A DNA stretch of 64,000 bases from Hyphomicrobium sp. (lineage in GTDB: Bacteria > Pseudomonadota > Alphaproteobacteria > Rhizobiales > Hyphomicrobiaceae), in assembly GCA_030148425.1 (NCBI GenBank), contig JASBTM010000003.1, positions 124,001 through 188,000 on the forward strand, written 5' to 3'. How positions within the stretch are numbered: the first letter of the stretch is position 1; each line of letters begins with the position of its first letter. The translations under genes were made by a program, and so were the position numbers. The notes beneath the pieces are model-generated. The model worked only from the letters and a program-made list of their open reading frames with translations. It was not told where the DNA came from and ran no database searches. Positions 8,259 through 17,243 of this stretch are shown piece by piece.

Positions 8259-8819
8259 ATGCCGCCCCGTCTCACTTTTGTGGCCAATGCCTCCACACCT
8301 GCCATCCGGACGGCCACGTTTCCATTGGACGAGGGGCTCGACGAAATAGGCAAACGCGACGCAACGGCGAGGGCCGGCGAATTCCGGTTTGCGCCGTCAG
8401 CGTTAACGAGCCCGGCTCAACGCGCCATTCAGACGGCGGGGCTGCTTGGTCTCGACGCGACCATCGAACCGGCATTGCGCGATCTGGATGTCGGAAGGTG
8501 GGCGGGATGTTCGCTGAGCGGGTTGGCCGCAGCGGAGCCGGATGGTCTGGCAAGCTGGCTTTCTGACCCGGATGCGGCTCCACACGGGGGCGAATCGATC
8601 GTGGCTCTTTTTGCCCGGACCTCGATCTGGCTGCAGGCCATGACGGTGCAAAGCGGTCCTTTCGTCGTCGTCACGCATCCGTCTGTCATTCGCGCTGCAA
8701 TTTTGGCGGCGATCCACGCGAGTCCCAGCTCGTTTTGGAATCTCGATATCGCGCCTCTCAGCGTCGTCGAGCTGACCTCAAACGGCAGGCGCTGGGCACT
8801 AAAGTCGCTAACAAGCTGA
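8259..8819 (+). CDS. Histidine-phosphatase-fold protein lacking the RHG motif
   Basis: This 186-residue protein has the histidine phosphatase (phosphoglycerate mutase-like) layout: a first strand at residues 4-9, SPAQRAIQTAGLLG (the usual SxLxRAxQTA helix), an HGGES-like segment, and VVVTHPSVIRAAI carrying the second catalytic His. The first motif, normally RHGE, reads ANAS here, so the phosphate-accepting His and its Arg are missing. The gene is divergent from cbtBA. CobC/PhpB-like phosphatases of this superfamily act in cobamide synthesis, but with the nucleophile gone this one may bind rather than hydrolyse its ligand. The start at ATG 8259 lacks a strong ribosome-binding site. Confidence 0.8.
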   Translation: MPPRLTFVANASTPAIRTATFPLDEGLDEIGKRDATARAGEFRFAPSALTSPAQRAIQTAGLLGLDATIEPALRDLDVGRWAGCSLSGLAAAEPDGLASWLSDPDAAPHGGESIVALFARTSIWLQAMTVQSGPFVVVTHPSVIRAAILAAIHASPSSFWNLDIAPLSVVELTSNGRRWALKSLTS

Positions 8820-9060
8820 AAGCCTGGACAGATCGGTTCCGTATCAGCGGATGGCCGTCGGTCCTGTGCGTTGGTGCGATGCGGTCAAGTGTCTCGAAAT
8901 GCGAAGCGGAGCAACCTGTCTCATACTTTGGAATATTTCACCCTATTGTCGGGATAAATAGGCAGGTGCAGTATGGAATTGTGGAAGTACTACTCTCGCC
9001 CCCCAAATAAGGCATCCGGCGTCGGCGGCCGGGTCGCTCCACTAAGTCAGTGAGGACAAC
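8820..9060. other. Intergenic region upstream of the quinoprotein dehydrogenase
   Basis: These 241 bp contain no convincing gene. They are more AT-rich towards 8920-8990 and must hold the promoter of the dehydrogenase at 9061. I could not identify a specific operator. Confidence 0.4.
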
Positions 9061-10782
9061 ATGGTCGGTATAAGAAGCAGCCACGCTCATGCGGCGGCAG
9101 TCGGGACGCTGCTCGCCTTTTCGATATTCACAGCTGCGAGCGCTCAGGAAATCGAGCACAAATCGAAAGAAGCCGTCAAAGGCGCTCCATCGCCAACGGT
9201 TACGCAAGACGAGCTGACGAAGGCAGCGCAGGACACCAAGCAATTCCTGCACACCAACGGAAACTATGAGCAGACCCGCTATTATCTCGGCAAGCAGATC
9301 AATACTGCGAACGTCGCGAAGCTTCGTCCGGCCTGGATTTTCCAGATGGATGTGCGGGAATCTCTCGAGACGACGCCGATCATCGTCGGCGACGTCATGT
9401 ACGTCACGACGTCGTTCGATCATGTGTACGCGCTCAATGCCAAGACGGGCGAACAGTACTGGCACTACAAGCACAAGATGGGTCCGATCACGACCTATTG
9501 CTGCGGCCCCAATAACCGCGGTGTCGCGGTCTACGACGATAAGGTCTATCTCGCGACGCTGGACGCGAAGCTGATCGCGCTCGACGCAAAAACCGGCAGC
9601 CTCGTATGGGAGACGGAGCTGGCCGATCCTGAGTCTGGCTATAGCGAAACGATGGCGCCGACCGCCGTCAACGGTAAGATCATCATAGGCACGAACGGCG
9701 GCGAATACGGCATCCGCGGTTTCGTTCGCGCATATGATGCCAAGACCGGCAAGCTGGTTTGGAATTTCGACACGGTGCCGGAGAACTCCGTCGGCGTGTG
9801 GGCGACGAAAGACGCCACCGGCAAGGATTTGCATCGCGATATCGAAGCTGAGAAAGCTCAGTTCGCCAAGACTGGCGATCCTTACAAGACGTTGGGCGGC
9901 GGCGTTTGGCAGAACCCCGCAGTCGATCTCAAGCTCAATCGCATCTTCTTCGTTGTTGGCAATCCGTCGCCGGATCTCGATGGGTCGCAGCGCCCGGGTG
10001 ACAATCTCTACACCGACTCGCTCGTCTCGCTCGACCTCGATACGGGCAAGTACGTTTGCCATCTGCAATATATCCCGCACGATGTCTGGGATTTCGATGC
10101 CGTTAGCCCGCCGATCCTGGTGGACGTCAAAGACAAGGATGGGAAAGTCATCCCCGGCGTCATTCATGGCGGCAAGACAGGTTTCGTCTACGTTCATGAC
10201 CGCAAGGACTGCAGTCTGATCCGCTTCTCCGAGCCGATGGTTGCGCAGGAGAACATGTGGTCGCTGCCGACGGCGGATGGCGTGCGCATGCTGCCTGGTG
10301 CCAACGGCGGCGTGGAATGGTCGCCGATGGCGGTCAATCCGAAGCACTCTCTCGCGTATGCGATCAACCTGCATCAGCCGATGACCTATCAGGTGCAGTC
10401 TAACCCTTATCCGGACGGCAAGCTCTGGCTTGGCGGTGCGTTCAAGGTGATCCCGAGCGAAGAGTCCTTCGGTAATGTCACCGCGGTGAACTACGACACC
10501 GGCAAGATCAAGTGGCAGGTGAAGACACCGGAGCCGATGATGGGCGGTGCGCTCGCAACGGCTGGCGATCTCGTCTTTACGGGTGAGGCAAACGGCTGGT
10601 TCCGCGCTTACAACGCCGAAAGTGGTAAGGTCCTGTGGTCATTCCAGTGTGGCGCGGGCGTTAACGCTCCTCCGTCAGCCTATTCGCTGGACGGCAAGGA
10701 ATACATCGTCGTGGGCGCCGGCGGAAATACGCAGATCGACTTCAAGCGCGGCAACAATATCATTGCCTTCACGCTCGATTGA
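9061..10782 (+). CDS. PQQ-dependent (lanthanide-type) periplasmic alcohol dehydrogenase
   Basis: The 573-residue product has a signal peptide (cleavage near AASAQE) and an eight-bladed beta-propeller with repeated W-docking motifs ([31 protein letters not shown]). The vicinal Cys pair C147-C148 next to PQQ is present. The catalytic-base region reads VWDFDAVS: D344 is the catalytic Asp and D346 is the extra Asp that in XoxF/PedH-type enzymes coordinates a lanthanide. No haem domain is present, and the dihaem cytochrome 89 bp downstream is the likely electron acceptor. It should oxidise methanol or another short alcohol in the periplasm. Ln dependence is inferred from the D-x-D residue; the substrate is not determined by sequence. 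Confidence 0.92.
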   Translation: MVGIRSSHAHAAAVGTLLAFSIFTAASAQEIEHKSKEAVKGAPSPTVTQDELTKAAQDTKQFLHTNGNYEQTRYYLGKQINTANVAKLRPAWIFQMDVRESLETTPIIVGDVMYVTTSFDHVYALNAKTGEQYWHYKHKMGPITTYCCGPNNRGVAVYDDKVYLATLDAKLIALDAKTGSLVWETELADPESGYSETMAPTAVNGKIIIGTNGGEYGIRGFVRAYDAKTGKLVWNFDTVPENSVGVWATKDATGKDLHRDIEAEKAQFAKTGDPYKTLGGGVWQNPAVDLKLNRIFFVVGNPSPDLDGSQRPGDNLYTDSLVSLDLDTGKYVCHLQYIPHDVWDFDAVSPPILVDVKDKDGKVIPGVIHGGKTGFVYVHDRKDCSLIRFSEPMVAQENMWSLPTADGVRMLPGANGGVEWSPMAVNPKHSLAYAINLHQPMTYQVQSNPYPDGKLWLGGAFKVIPSEESFGNVTAVNYDTGKIKWQVKTPEPMMGGALATAGDLVFTGEANGWFRAYNAESGKVLWSFQCGAGVNAPPSAYSLDGKEYIVVGAGGNTQIDFKRGNNIIAFTLD

Positions 10783-10804
10783 TCGCGTATTTGAAACTCG
10801 AATT

Positions 10805-10830
10805 GGAAGGAGCGCGAACGTGCTCCTTCC
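10805..10830 (+). terminator. Intercistronic hairpin between dehydrogenase and cytochrome
   Basis: A perfect 9-bp stem (GGAAGGAGC at 10805-10813 with GCTCCTTCC at 10822-10830) encloses an 8-base loop and is followed by TTATCTTC. It could partly terminate transcription or stabilise the upstream mRNA, setting a higher dehydrogenase:cytochrome ratio. Confidence 0.55.
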
Positions 10831-10870
10831 TTATCTTCGCGCGCAGAAAGAAATACCGGGAGTATTCGGA

Positions 10871-11467
10871 ATGCGGCACATCGCAATTTCCCTTGGTTTG
10901 ATCGCCGCTGTTACGGCATTCACAGCGAAATCCTCGTTCGCTGATGGCATTGATGACAAAGTGCAGCTTTGCTCGGGGTGCCACGGCGAGAATGGCATTC
11001 CGCAGGAGAAAAGCACGCCGATCATCTGGGGCCAAAACGAAGGCTACCTCTATATCGAGCTTCGCGACTTCAAGAGCGGAGCGCGCAAGAACGATCAGAT
11101 GTCGGCCATCGTTGCCGATCTCAGCAAGCAGGATATGAAAGCGCTTGCTGCGCACTTCGCTGGATTGAAGTGGCCGAACACAGCGCAGCCTTCGCCGTCG
11201 AAAGACATCACGAAGCAAGCTCTTACGGTGATCGGGTCAATTGGCTGCACGTCCTGCCATCTCGATCAGTATCAGGGTGACGGCTCGACGCCGCGTCTCG
11301 CGGGGCAGCAGAGTGGCTATCTCCAAAAGACGATGGCTGATTTTCGCGATCGCAGCAGGGGCAACAATCCGGGCATGTCGGATCTGTTGAATGCGGCGCA
11401 ACCTGCGGATCTCGATCCGATTGCGCAGTATCTCGCAAGCTTGACGGTGATCGGCGGCGGCCAATAA
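10871..11467 (+). CDS. Dihaem c-type cytochrome (cytochrome c4-like), partner of the PQQ dehydrogenase
   Basis: This 198-residue periplasmic protein has a signal peptide (about residues 1-24, SSFA-DG) and two haem-binding motifs, C34-S-G-C37-H38 and C126-T-S-C129-H130, each in a cytochrome-c lobe with downstream Met candidates (MSAI, GMSDLL). The two-lobe arrangement and YLYIELRDFKSGARKN / YLQKTMADFRDRSRGNNPGM segments are typical of cytochrome c4/c553 family proteins. It lies immediately downstream of the quinoprotein dehydrogenase in the same direction and is the obvious electron acceptor feeding a terminal oxidase. The start at ATG 10871 gives a standard leader. Confidence 0.9.
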   Translation: MRHIAISLGLIAAVTAFTAKSSFADGIDDKVQLCSGCHGENGIPQEKSTPIIWGQNEGYLYIELRDFKSGARKNDQMSAIVADLSKQDMKALAAHFAGLKWPNTAQPSPSKDITKQALTVIGSIGCTSCHLDQYQGDGSTPRLAGQQSGYLQKTMADFRDRSRGNNPGMSDLLNAAQPADLDPIAQYLASLTVIGGGQ

Positions 11468-11483
11468 TCCTGCGTGACTTTCG

Positions 11484-12413
11484 TCAACCGATAGCGAGCT
11501 TCTTCTTCAGCTCTTCGTTTGGTGCGAGATCGGCTGCCGTCTTGCCGGTCTTGTCCTTGATGTTTCGCTCGGCGCCGTGAGCGAGCAGAACATCCACTGC
11601 CTTTTCATGCCCTAGCGACGCGGCGATCATGAGCGCCGTGCGTCCGCGATTGTCCTGATCGTCGAGATGCGCACCGCGATCGATAAGAAGGCTCAATGCG
11701 TCGGCGATATCGCTCGAACCGGCGGCATCCTCATGTCCCGCCGCCCACATCAATGCGGTCAGATCATTGCCGTAGCGGGCATTGACGTCGACAGAACGGT
11801 CAAGAAGCACTGCGACGACTTTCGTAAAGCCGCGCGCGACGGCATAACAGATGGGGCCTTTGCCCGTCGCGTCGGCGCGCTTTGGATCTGCGCCCTTGTC
11901 GATCAGTAATTTCACTAAAGCTTCGTTGCCCATGTATGCCGCCGCGTCCATAGCGGTGAGGCCGCTGCGGCCCGGCAGATTGACGTTGGCGCCTTTAGCG
12001 ACAAGCGCTTCAACGACAGGCTGATTGTCCTGTTCGGCCGCGACGAACAGAGCGGAGGAACCATCGAGATTGCGCGCGTCGATCGCTGCGCCGCGCGAGA
12101 GGAACAACTCCAGAATATCTATTTCGCCTGCTTTCGCAGCGTGAGTTAGCGGCATCGCTCCAAAGCGATCGCGCGAACCGAGGGATGCGCCGTCATCGAG
12201 AAGACGGCGCGCGAGGTTCAGGCAGCCTTTATCAGCGGCGGCGGAGAGCGCTGCGTTGAGTTCCAGCGGACCAGCACCCGGCTTTATTTCCTGGTAACGC
12301 TGATCCTGCTCCTGACAGACACGAACCTTCGCCGCGTCGCTTTTCGAAGATGCGATGGACAAAAGGACGAGGCTGAAAGCGATCGCGACGGGTAAGCGGA
12401 AGATGGCGGTCAC
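11484..12413 (-). CDS. Secreted ankyrin-repeat protein
   Basis: The 309-residue product starts at GTG 12413, directly after AGGAG, and has a signal peptide ending near SSKSDA-AK. At least seven ankyrin repeats follow from about residue 60, recognisable by the periodic G-x-TALM-AA-x-x-GH...VxxLLxxGA pattern (for example NRGRTALMIAASLGHEKAVDVLLAHGA). Ankyrin arrays mediate protein-protein binding; periplasmic ones in proteobacteria sometimes protect or inhibit partner enzymes, such as ankyrin proteins linked to catalases. It is convergent with the cytochrome gene and divergent from efeU. The partner is unknown. Confidence 0.85.
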   Translation of the reverse strand: MTAIFRLPVAIAFSLVLLSIASSKSDAAKVRVCQEQDQRYQEIKPGAGPLELNAALSAAADKGCLNLARRLLDDGASLGSRDRFGAMPLTHAAKAGEIDILELFLSRGAAIDARNLDGSSALFVAAEQDNQPVVEALVAKGANVNLPGRSGLTAMDAAAYMGNEALVKLLIDKGADPKRADATGKGPICYAVARGFTKVVAVLLDRSVDVNARYGNDLTALMWAAGHEDAAGSSDIADALSLLIDRGAHLDDQDNRGRTALMIAASLGHEKAVDVLLAHGAERNIKDKTGKTAADLAPNEELKKKLAIG

Positions 12414-12600
12414 GAGAAGGCTCCTATGCGGGATCCTCTGTACCTCGAGTGTCGAGGAAACTTCCACTCGTAAGTGCGCCAGCGCGCTTCGCCGATAGGC
12501 AAATGGTGAGGTGGAAAAAACGTTAGGGATTGTCCTCGTCCCATCAATCGTTAAGGCGGTGCCGGACCATTGTCGGAACCATTCTAAACATTGCGAAAAA

Positions 12601-12614
12601 TTGATTTTGATCAA
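12601..12614. promoter_or_regulatory. Perfect FNR/FixK-type anaerobox upstream of efeU
   Basis: TTGAT-TTTG-ATCAA matches the FNR/FixK consensus TTGAT-N4-ATCAA exactly. Its centre is about 97 bp before the efeU GTG. For a class II promoter this would put a start site near 12649. It could also act on the divergent ankyrin gene. Confidence 0.65.
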
Positions 12615-12704
12615 GTGCGATTGCGACATATGGAAACTTGATTACAGAAGTCAAGTTTCCTATCTCGACGCAAACCCTTGGACAAAAAGTGAGGGGAAGA
12701 GAGC

Positions 12705-13556
12705 GTGCTCGCCCCATTTCTCATTATGCTTCGAGAAGGCATCGAAGCTGCGCTCATTACCGGAATCGTCGCCACCTATCTCGCGCAGACAGGCCGTTCG
12801 CAATGGATGCCGGCTGTATGGGTAGGCGTGCTTCTGGCTGTAGCGGTTTCTCTTTTCGCAGGCGCGGCGCTGCTGTTCGTCAGCGCCGAGTTTCCGCAGA
12901 AGGCGCAGGAGCTCTTCGAGGCGCTTGTCGGATTCATCGCCGTCGCGGTCCTGATCTCCATGGTCTTCTGGATGCGCAGGGCGGCACGTTCGATCAAGTC
13001 TGAGCTGCAACATTCCGTCGACGCGGCATTCTCCTCATCGCACGGCGGGACGTGGGGTTTGATCGGCCTCGTCTTCTTCGCGGTCGCACGCGAGGGGCTT
13101 GAATCAGTCTTTTTCTTACTTGCGATCTTTCAGCAGAGCGAGGGCATTGCCGCGCCTCTCGGTGCGCTGGCAGGCATCGCGGTTGCGGTGATCATCGGCC
13201 TGACGATCTATGTCGGTGGTGTCCGGCTCGATCTGCGCCGTTTCTTCCAGTGGACCGGCGTGTTCATCATCTTCGTTGCCGCGGGCATTCTTGCTGCCTC
13301 GGTCGGCGCACTGCATGAGGCCGGTATTTGGAATGGCCTGCAGACGCACGCCTACGACTTGAGCGCCGTGCTTCCAATTTCGAGCGTGCTTGGGACCATC
13401 CTTTCCGGCGTCTTTAGCTATCAAGAGAATCCGACTGTCGGCGAGGTGATCGTCTACCTCGGGTTCCTCGCGATCGTGCTCTATCTCTATCTTCGTCCTC
13501 ATCGCCCAAGCGCCGAGACCGAAGCTTATCGGGGAAATTCAAATGTCAGCGCCTGA
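12705..13556 (+). CDS. efeU: FTR1-family ferrous/ferric iron permease EfeU
   Basis: This 283-residue polytopic inner-membrane protein has seven predicted helices and the two Fe-binding REGxE motifs of the FTR1/EfeU family, REGIE at residues 10-14 and REGLE in the fourth helix (FFAVAREGLESVFF). It starts at GTG 12705 after GGGGAAGAG. EfeU imports iron delivered by EfeO/EfeB. It overlaps efeO by 14 bp, so the two are translationally coupled. The operon continues efeO-efeB-efeM. An FNR/FixK-type box at 12601-12614 suggests induction under low oxygen, where ferrous iron is stable. Confidence 0.93.
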   Translation: MLAPFLIMLREGIEAALITGIVATYLAQTGRSQWMPAVWVGVLLAVAVSLFAGAALLFVSAEFPQKAQELFEALVGFIAVAVLISMVFWMRRAARSIKSELQHSVDAAFSSSHGGTWGLIGLVFFAVAREGLESVFFLLAIFQQSEGIAAPLGALAGIAVAVIIGLTIYVGGVRLDLRRFFQWTGVFIIFVAAGILAASVGALHEAGIWNGLQTHAYDLSAVLPISSVLGTILSGVFSYQENPTVGEVIVYLGFLAIVLYLYLRPHRPSAETEAYRGNSNVSA

Positions 13557-14748
13557 TGCCGGCAAAGGGAAACCTTCCGCCCCTTCGTCTCGTCTGATGT
13601 ATCTCGGCGTGGCCGCCGCTGGCGGTCTCGTCGTTCTTGCGGGCGCTGCGTTTTATTTGGCTACTCTGAAGACGCGTCACGAGAAGGCGGAAAACCTGAT
13701 CGCGGTCGCCGTGACCTCGAAGGCTTGCGAACCGAATGCAATCTCTGTTTCCGCGGGCGAGCGGACGTTCGAGATCACCAACAAGTCCGAGCGCTCCGTC
13801 GAATGGGAGATTCTTGAAGGTGTGATGGTTGTCGCAGAGCGCGAAAATATTGCGCCGAACTTCAAGCAAACACTCAAGGTCCGTCTTTCGCCAGGGACTT
13901 ACGAAGTCACTTGCGGGTTGCTTTCGAACCCGCGTGGAACGCTGACGGTTACGCCATCGCTTGAGGCGAATGCAACGCCCGCACGAGCAACGATGCGCAA
14001 CTTTCTTGGCCCGCTCGGGGAATATAAATTCTATCTCGACCGACAAAGCGGCGCCGCTGTCCGTGCAGCCAAGGATCTTGCCGACGCCATCAAGTCCGGC
14101 AATCTCACAAAAGCACAGTCGCTTTATGTGATCGCGCGCCAGCCATACAAGCGCATCGAGCCCGTCGTTTATCGCTTTTCAGATCTTCAGAACAAGATCG
14201 ATCCGGTTGCGGACTATTTCGAGAAGCGCGAAGAGGATCCGGCGTTCATCGGATATCACCGTATCGAGCGCGGGCTTTTTGTGACCAAGAGCCTGGATGG
14301 ATTGAGCCCAGTTGCGGATGGTCTTGTCGCCGATCTCACGACGCTCAACGAGCGTCTGAAGGCGATGAAAATGACTCCGGAGCTGCTCATCGACAGCGTC
14401 GGAAATTTCGCGACGCAGCTTTCGAGGGACCGGCTACCGTCAGGTGCCGATTGGCGTGCGACAACCGATTTGCCGGACCTCGAAGCCAATCTCGACGGCA
14501 TCGGCAAGATCGTGGGCTTACTCAAGCCAATCGTGAAGCCCGTCAATCCGGATTTGGCGCTGAAGATCGATGGAGCCTTCAGCGCCACTCAAACAGAAGT
14601 CGCCAAGCAGAAGAGCGATGCGGGCGGAGAGGCAAATGCCTCTTCCGGTTCGAGCCAACGTAAGGATCTTGCCCAGGCTTTCACAAATCTGGCGGAAGCC
14701 CTCGGCGAGTTGCCTTCCGCAATCGGGATCAATGCCAATGGTACATAA
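13543..14748 (+). CDS. efeO: EfeO: cupredoxin-imelysin iron-uptake protein, membrane-anchored
   Basis: The 401-residue product begins with a cytoplasmic stretch and one transmembrane helix (about residues 18-42) rather than a cleavable signal peptide. A cupredoxin-like domain follows (about 50-145, with Cys in SKACEPN and TCGLLSNPRG), then an imelysin/M75 domain (about 150-345) with its metal motif GYHRIERG (HxxE). EfeO captures periplasmic Fe and passes it to EfeU. The last 50 residues are a Ser/Ala-rich coil. It overlaps efeU by 14 bp and efeB by about 11 bp, so translation is coupled. Confidence 0.9.
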   Translation: MSAPDAGKGKPSAPSSRLMYLGVAAAGGLVVLAGAAFYLATLKTRHEKAENLIAVAVTSKACEPNAISVSAGERTFEITNKSERSVEWEILEGVMVVAERENIAPNFKQTLKVRLSPGTYEVTCGLLSNPRGTLTVTPSLEANATPARATMRNFLGPLGEYKFYLDRQSGAAVRAAKDLADAIKSGNLTKAQSLYVIARQPYKRIEPVVYRFSDLQNKIDPVADYFEKREEDPAFIGYHRIERGLFVTKSLDGLSPVADGLVADLTTLNERLKAMKMTPELLIDSVGNFATQLSRDRLPSGADWRATTDLPDLEANLDGIGKIVGLLKPIVKPVNPDLALKIDGAFSATQTEVAKQKSDAGGEANASSGSSQRKDLAQAFTNLAEALGELPSAIGINANGT

Positions 14749-16072
14749 ACGAGAGATGGCGACGGAACGAGAAGATCACCTGATCGCGGACCGGCGCAAG
14801 CTTCTGCTTGGCCTCGGTGTCGCTGCGGGCAGCGCGCTCGCGACAGGTATCGTCACGGATCGCGCTTTGGCGGCGGACGATACCCAGGTCACCGACGCGC
14901 CGGCAAGCCATAAGGCCGATGTCGAGCAGCGCGTGCCGTTTTATGGCGTGCATCAGGCGGGCATCGTCACGCCGCGACCCGCAAACGGAATGTTCGTCTC
15001 GTTGGACGTCATCGCGGATACGCCCGCCGACTTCGAGAAGATGCTGCGGCTGCTGACCGCGCGAGTCGTGTTTCTAACGCAGGGTGGCACGCCGCCGGAG
15101 CGCGATGCCAAACTTCCGCCTGCCGATTCCGGCATCCTCGGGCCGGAGATTCATCCCGACAACCTGACGATTACTGTCGGTCTCGGAGATTCGTTGTTCG
15201 AGACGCGTCCGTGGCTCAAATCGCTGAAGCCGCGGCATCTCCAGCGCATGACGCAATTCAAGAACGATGCGCTTGTCGGTGAACTCTGCCACGGCGATAT
15301 TTCGCTACAGTTTTGCTCCAACACCGCGGATACGAACATCCACGCTCTGCGCGATATTCTGGCGAACATGCCGGAATATCTCGTGCCGCGCTGGAAGCAG
15401 GAGGGGAACGTTCCGACCATTCTGCCGAAGCCGGACGGCACGCTCGAGAGCGCGCGTAACTTCCTCGGCTTTCGTGACGGCTCGGCCAATCCGCATTCAG
15501 GCGACAATGCCCTAATGGATAAAGTCGTCTGGGTCGGAGACGACCACGACGAGCCGAAGTGGGCAGTGGGCGGTACCTATCAAGCCGTTCGCATCGTCCG
15601 CAACTTCGTCGAACGGTGGGATCGGACGCCACTCGGCGAGCAAGAGCGGATCATGGGCCGCAAGAAAATGTCCGGTGCGCCGATGGATGGCAAGACGGAA
15701 GCCGATGTGCCCGACTATGCAAAAGATCCGGACGGCAAGATAACCCGGCTCGATGCACACATCAGGCTTGCCAATCCCCGTACGGTTGAAAGTCAGAAGA
15801 ACCTTATATTGCGTCGTCCATTCAACTATTCGAATGGCGTCACGAAGAACGGACAGCTCGATCAAGGGCTGCTTTTCATTGCGTATCAATCAGACCTCGA
15901 ACGAGGCTTTATTACCGTGCAGAAGCGGCTCGATGGCGAGCCATTAGAGGAATACATCAAGCCGGTTGGCGGCGGTTATTTCTTCGTCCTTCCAGGGGCG
16001 CGGGATTCTGGTGACTATCTGGGCCGTGAATTGGCCGAGGCCGTGGCGGCGGTTCCGCCTACACGATCCTGA
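14738..16072 (+). CDS. efeB: EfeB: Tat-exported DyP-type haem peroxidase
   Basis: This protein has 444 residues from ATG 14738, or 438 from ATG 14756, which has a slightly better upstream GAGA. A twin-arginine signal (ADRRKLLLGLGVAAGSALATG) directs folded export. The DyP haem-peroxidase domain has the GFRDGSANP motif (catalytic Asp of GxxDG) and the late His/Arg region near YSNGVTKNGQLDQGLLF. EfeB oxidises ferrous iron or releases iron from haem for the EfeUO importer. It overlaps efeO. Its neighbours confirm the assignment over other DyP peroxidases. Confidence 0.92.
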   Translation: MVHKREMATEREDHLIADRRKLLLGLGVAAGSALATGIVTDRALAADDTQVTDAPASHKADVEQRVPFYGVHQAGIVTPRPANGMFVSLDVIADTPADFEKMLRLLTARVVFLTQGGTPPERDAKLPPADSGILGPEIHPDNLTITVGLGDSLFETRPWLKSLKPRHLQRMTQFKNDALVGELCHGDISLQFCSNTADTNIHALRDILANMPEYLVPRWKQEGNVPTILPKPDGTLESARNFLGFRDGSANPHSGDNALMDKVVWVGDDHDEPKWAVGGTYQAVRIVRNFVERWDRTPLGEQERIMGRKKMSGAPMDGKTEADVPDYAKDPDGKITRLDAHIRLANPRTVESQKNLILRRPFNYSNGVTKNGQLDQGLLFIAYQSDLERGFITVQKRLDGEPLEEYIKPVGGGYFFVLPGARDSGDYLGRELAEAVAAVPPTRS

Positions 16073-16097
16073 AACCCAAAAATGGAGGGGACAGACC

Positions 16098-16916
16098 ATG
16101 AGGCGCTACTTCTTCGCCGCGACGGCGCTCGCGGGCATGCTCGGCTATTCTGGTGCGGCAAGCGCAGAAGAGGATTCGAAGCTCGTCGAACCGCTTGCGG
16201 CGTACAAGAGCTATGTCGCCGATAACACCGAAAAGCTTCTCGACAATACGACGAAGTTTACGGACGCGATCAAGGCTGGCGACGTCGCGAAGGCGAAAGC
16301 TCTCTTCGCTCCAACGCGCATGAATTACGAAGCGATCGAGCCGATTGCAGAGCTTTTTTCTGACCTCGATCATACGATCGACGCGCGCGCCGACGACTTC
16401 GAAGGGAAGGAAAAGGATCCGAAGTTTTCCGGGTTTCATCGCATCGAGTACACCCTCTGGACCGATAACAGCACAAAGGGTCTCGAGCCGTTCGCGGATA
16501 AGCTTCTCGCCGATGTGAAGGATCTCAACCACCGCATCGAAAATCTGACGTTCCCGCCGGAGACGGTTGTCGGCGGCGCGGCGGCATTGATGGAAGAAGT
16601 TGCTGCGACGAAGATTTCCGGAGAAGAAGATCGTTACAGCCATACCGATCTCTGGGACTTCAAGGCGAACTTCGACGGATCGCAGAAGATCTATGTGCTC
16701 GTGAAGCCGCTGATCGAGAAGGACCACGTGGACTTCGTGAAGAAGGTCGACGAGAACTTCAAGGTCGTCGACGATACCTTGGCTAAGTACAAGACGGCCG
16801 ACGGCTACGAACTTTACGACAAGCTGTCGGAAGACGATCGGAAGGTATTGGCTGCCAAGGTCAATGCTTTGGCGACCGACCTTTCAACGCTGCGCGGCAA
16901 GCTCGGCTTGAACTGA
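16098..16916 (+). CDS. efeM: EfeM: periplasmic imelysin-family iron-binding lipoprotein-like protein
   Basis: This 272-residue protein has a signal peptide (cleavage near AASA-EE) and a single imelysin/M75 domain containing GFHRIEYTLW (HxxE metal motif) and the conserved RYSHTDLWDFKANFDGSQK segment. It resembles the C-terminal half of EfeO without the cupredoxin part, which is what defines EfeM. It is the last gene of efeUOBM, 25 bp after efeB, with GGAGGGGACAG before ATG 16098. It probably binds periplasmic iron together with EfeO. Confidence 0.9.
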   Translation: MRRYFFAATALAGMLGYSGAASAEEDSKLVEPLAAYKSYVADNTEKLLDNTTKFTDAIKAGDVAKAKALFAPTRMNYEAIEPIAELFSDLDHTIDARADDFEGKEKDPKFSGFHRIEYTLWTDNSTKGLEPFADKLLADVKDLNHRIENLTFPPETVVGGAAALMEEVAATKISGEEDRYSHTDLWDFKANFDGSQKIYVLVKPLIEKDHVDFVKKVDENFKVVDDTLAKYKTADGYELYDKLSEDDRKVLAAKVNALATDLSTLRGKLGLN

Positions 16917-17243
16917 ACCAGCGCTGTTTTGCGGCCCTCGGCCATCGGCTTCGCTTCAGGCGGGCAGGTGCCAGGGCCGTAATTGTATTTGCGGTGCTGT
17001 TACGAAGATGCCGCCTGCTCAGGAATGTTCGCGATTGTCTCCATAATAGCACAAAATACTGACCTCTTATTGTTGACTCCTAAGGTAGACTTTTCTATGT
17101 TTTTCTCAGCCTGACGACGCGTCGGGATCTTCATCGTGAACGCCTCCGGGGGAGGTTGTGCGGTGAAGAGGCAAGCCCGCCATTGTGCGCTTAAGCGCTC
17201 AGCCAGCCAGCCCCTATCAACATGGAATAACGGGGGATGAGGT
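16917..17243. other. Intergenic region before the TonB-dependent receptor
   Basis: These 327 bp hold no convincing gene. They contain an AT-rich patch (about 17040-17105) with the direct repeat TGACCTCTTATTGTTGAC-like, plausible as promoter territory. I could not match a Fur, RirA or Irr box with confidence. Confidence 0.4.

Noticed and set aside
8938-10374. 478-codon open frame on the minus strand
   Set aside because: It is antisense to the PQQ dehydrogenase at 9061-10782, is Arg/His-rich as expected of a complement of a high-GC gene, and has no recognisable domain.
16917-17243. Fur, RirA or Irr box before the TonB receptor
   Set aside because: The AT-rich patch has only partial similarity (direct TGAC repeats), so no iron box is claimed.
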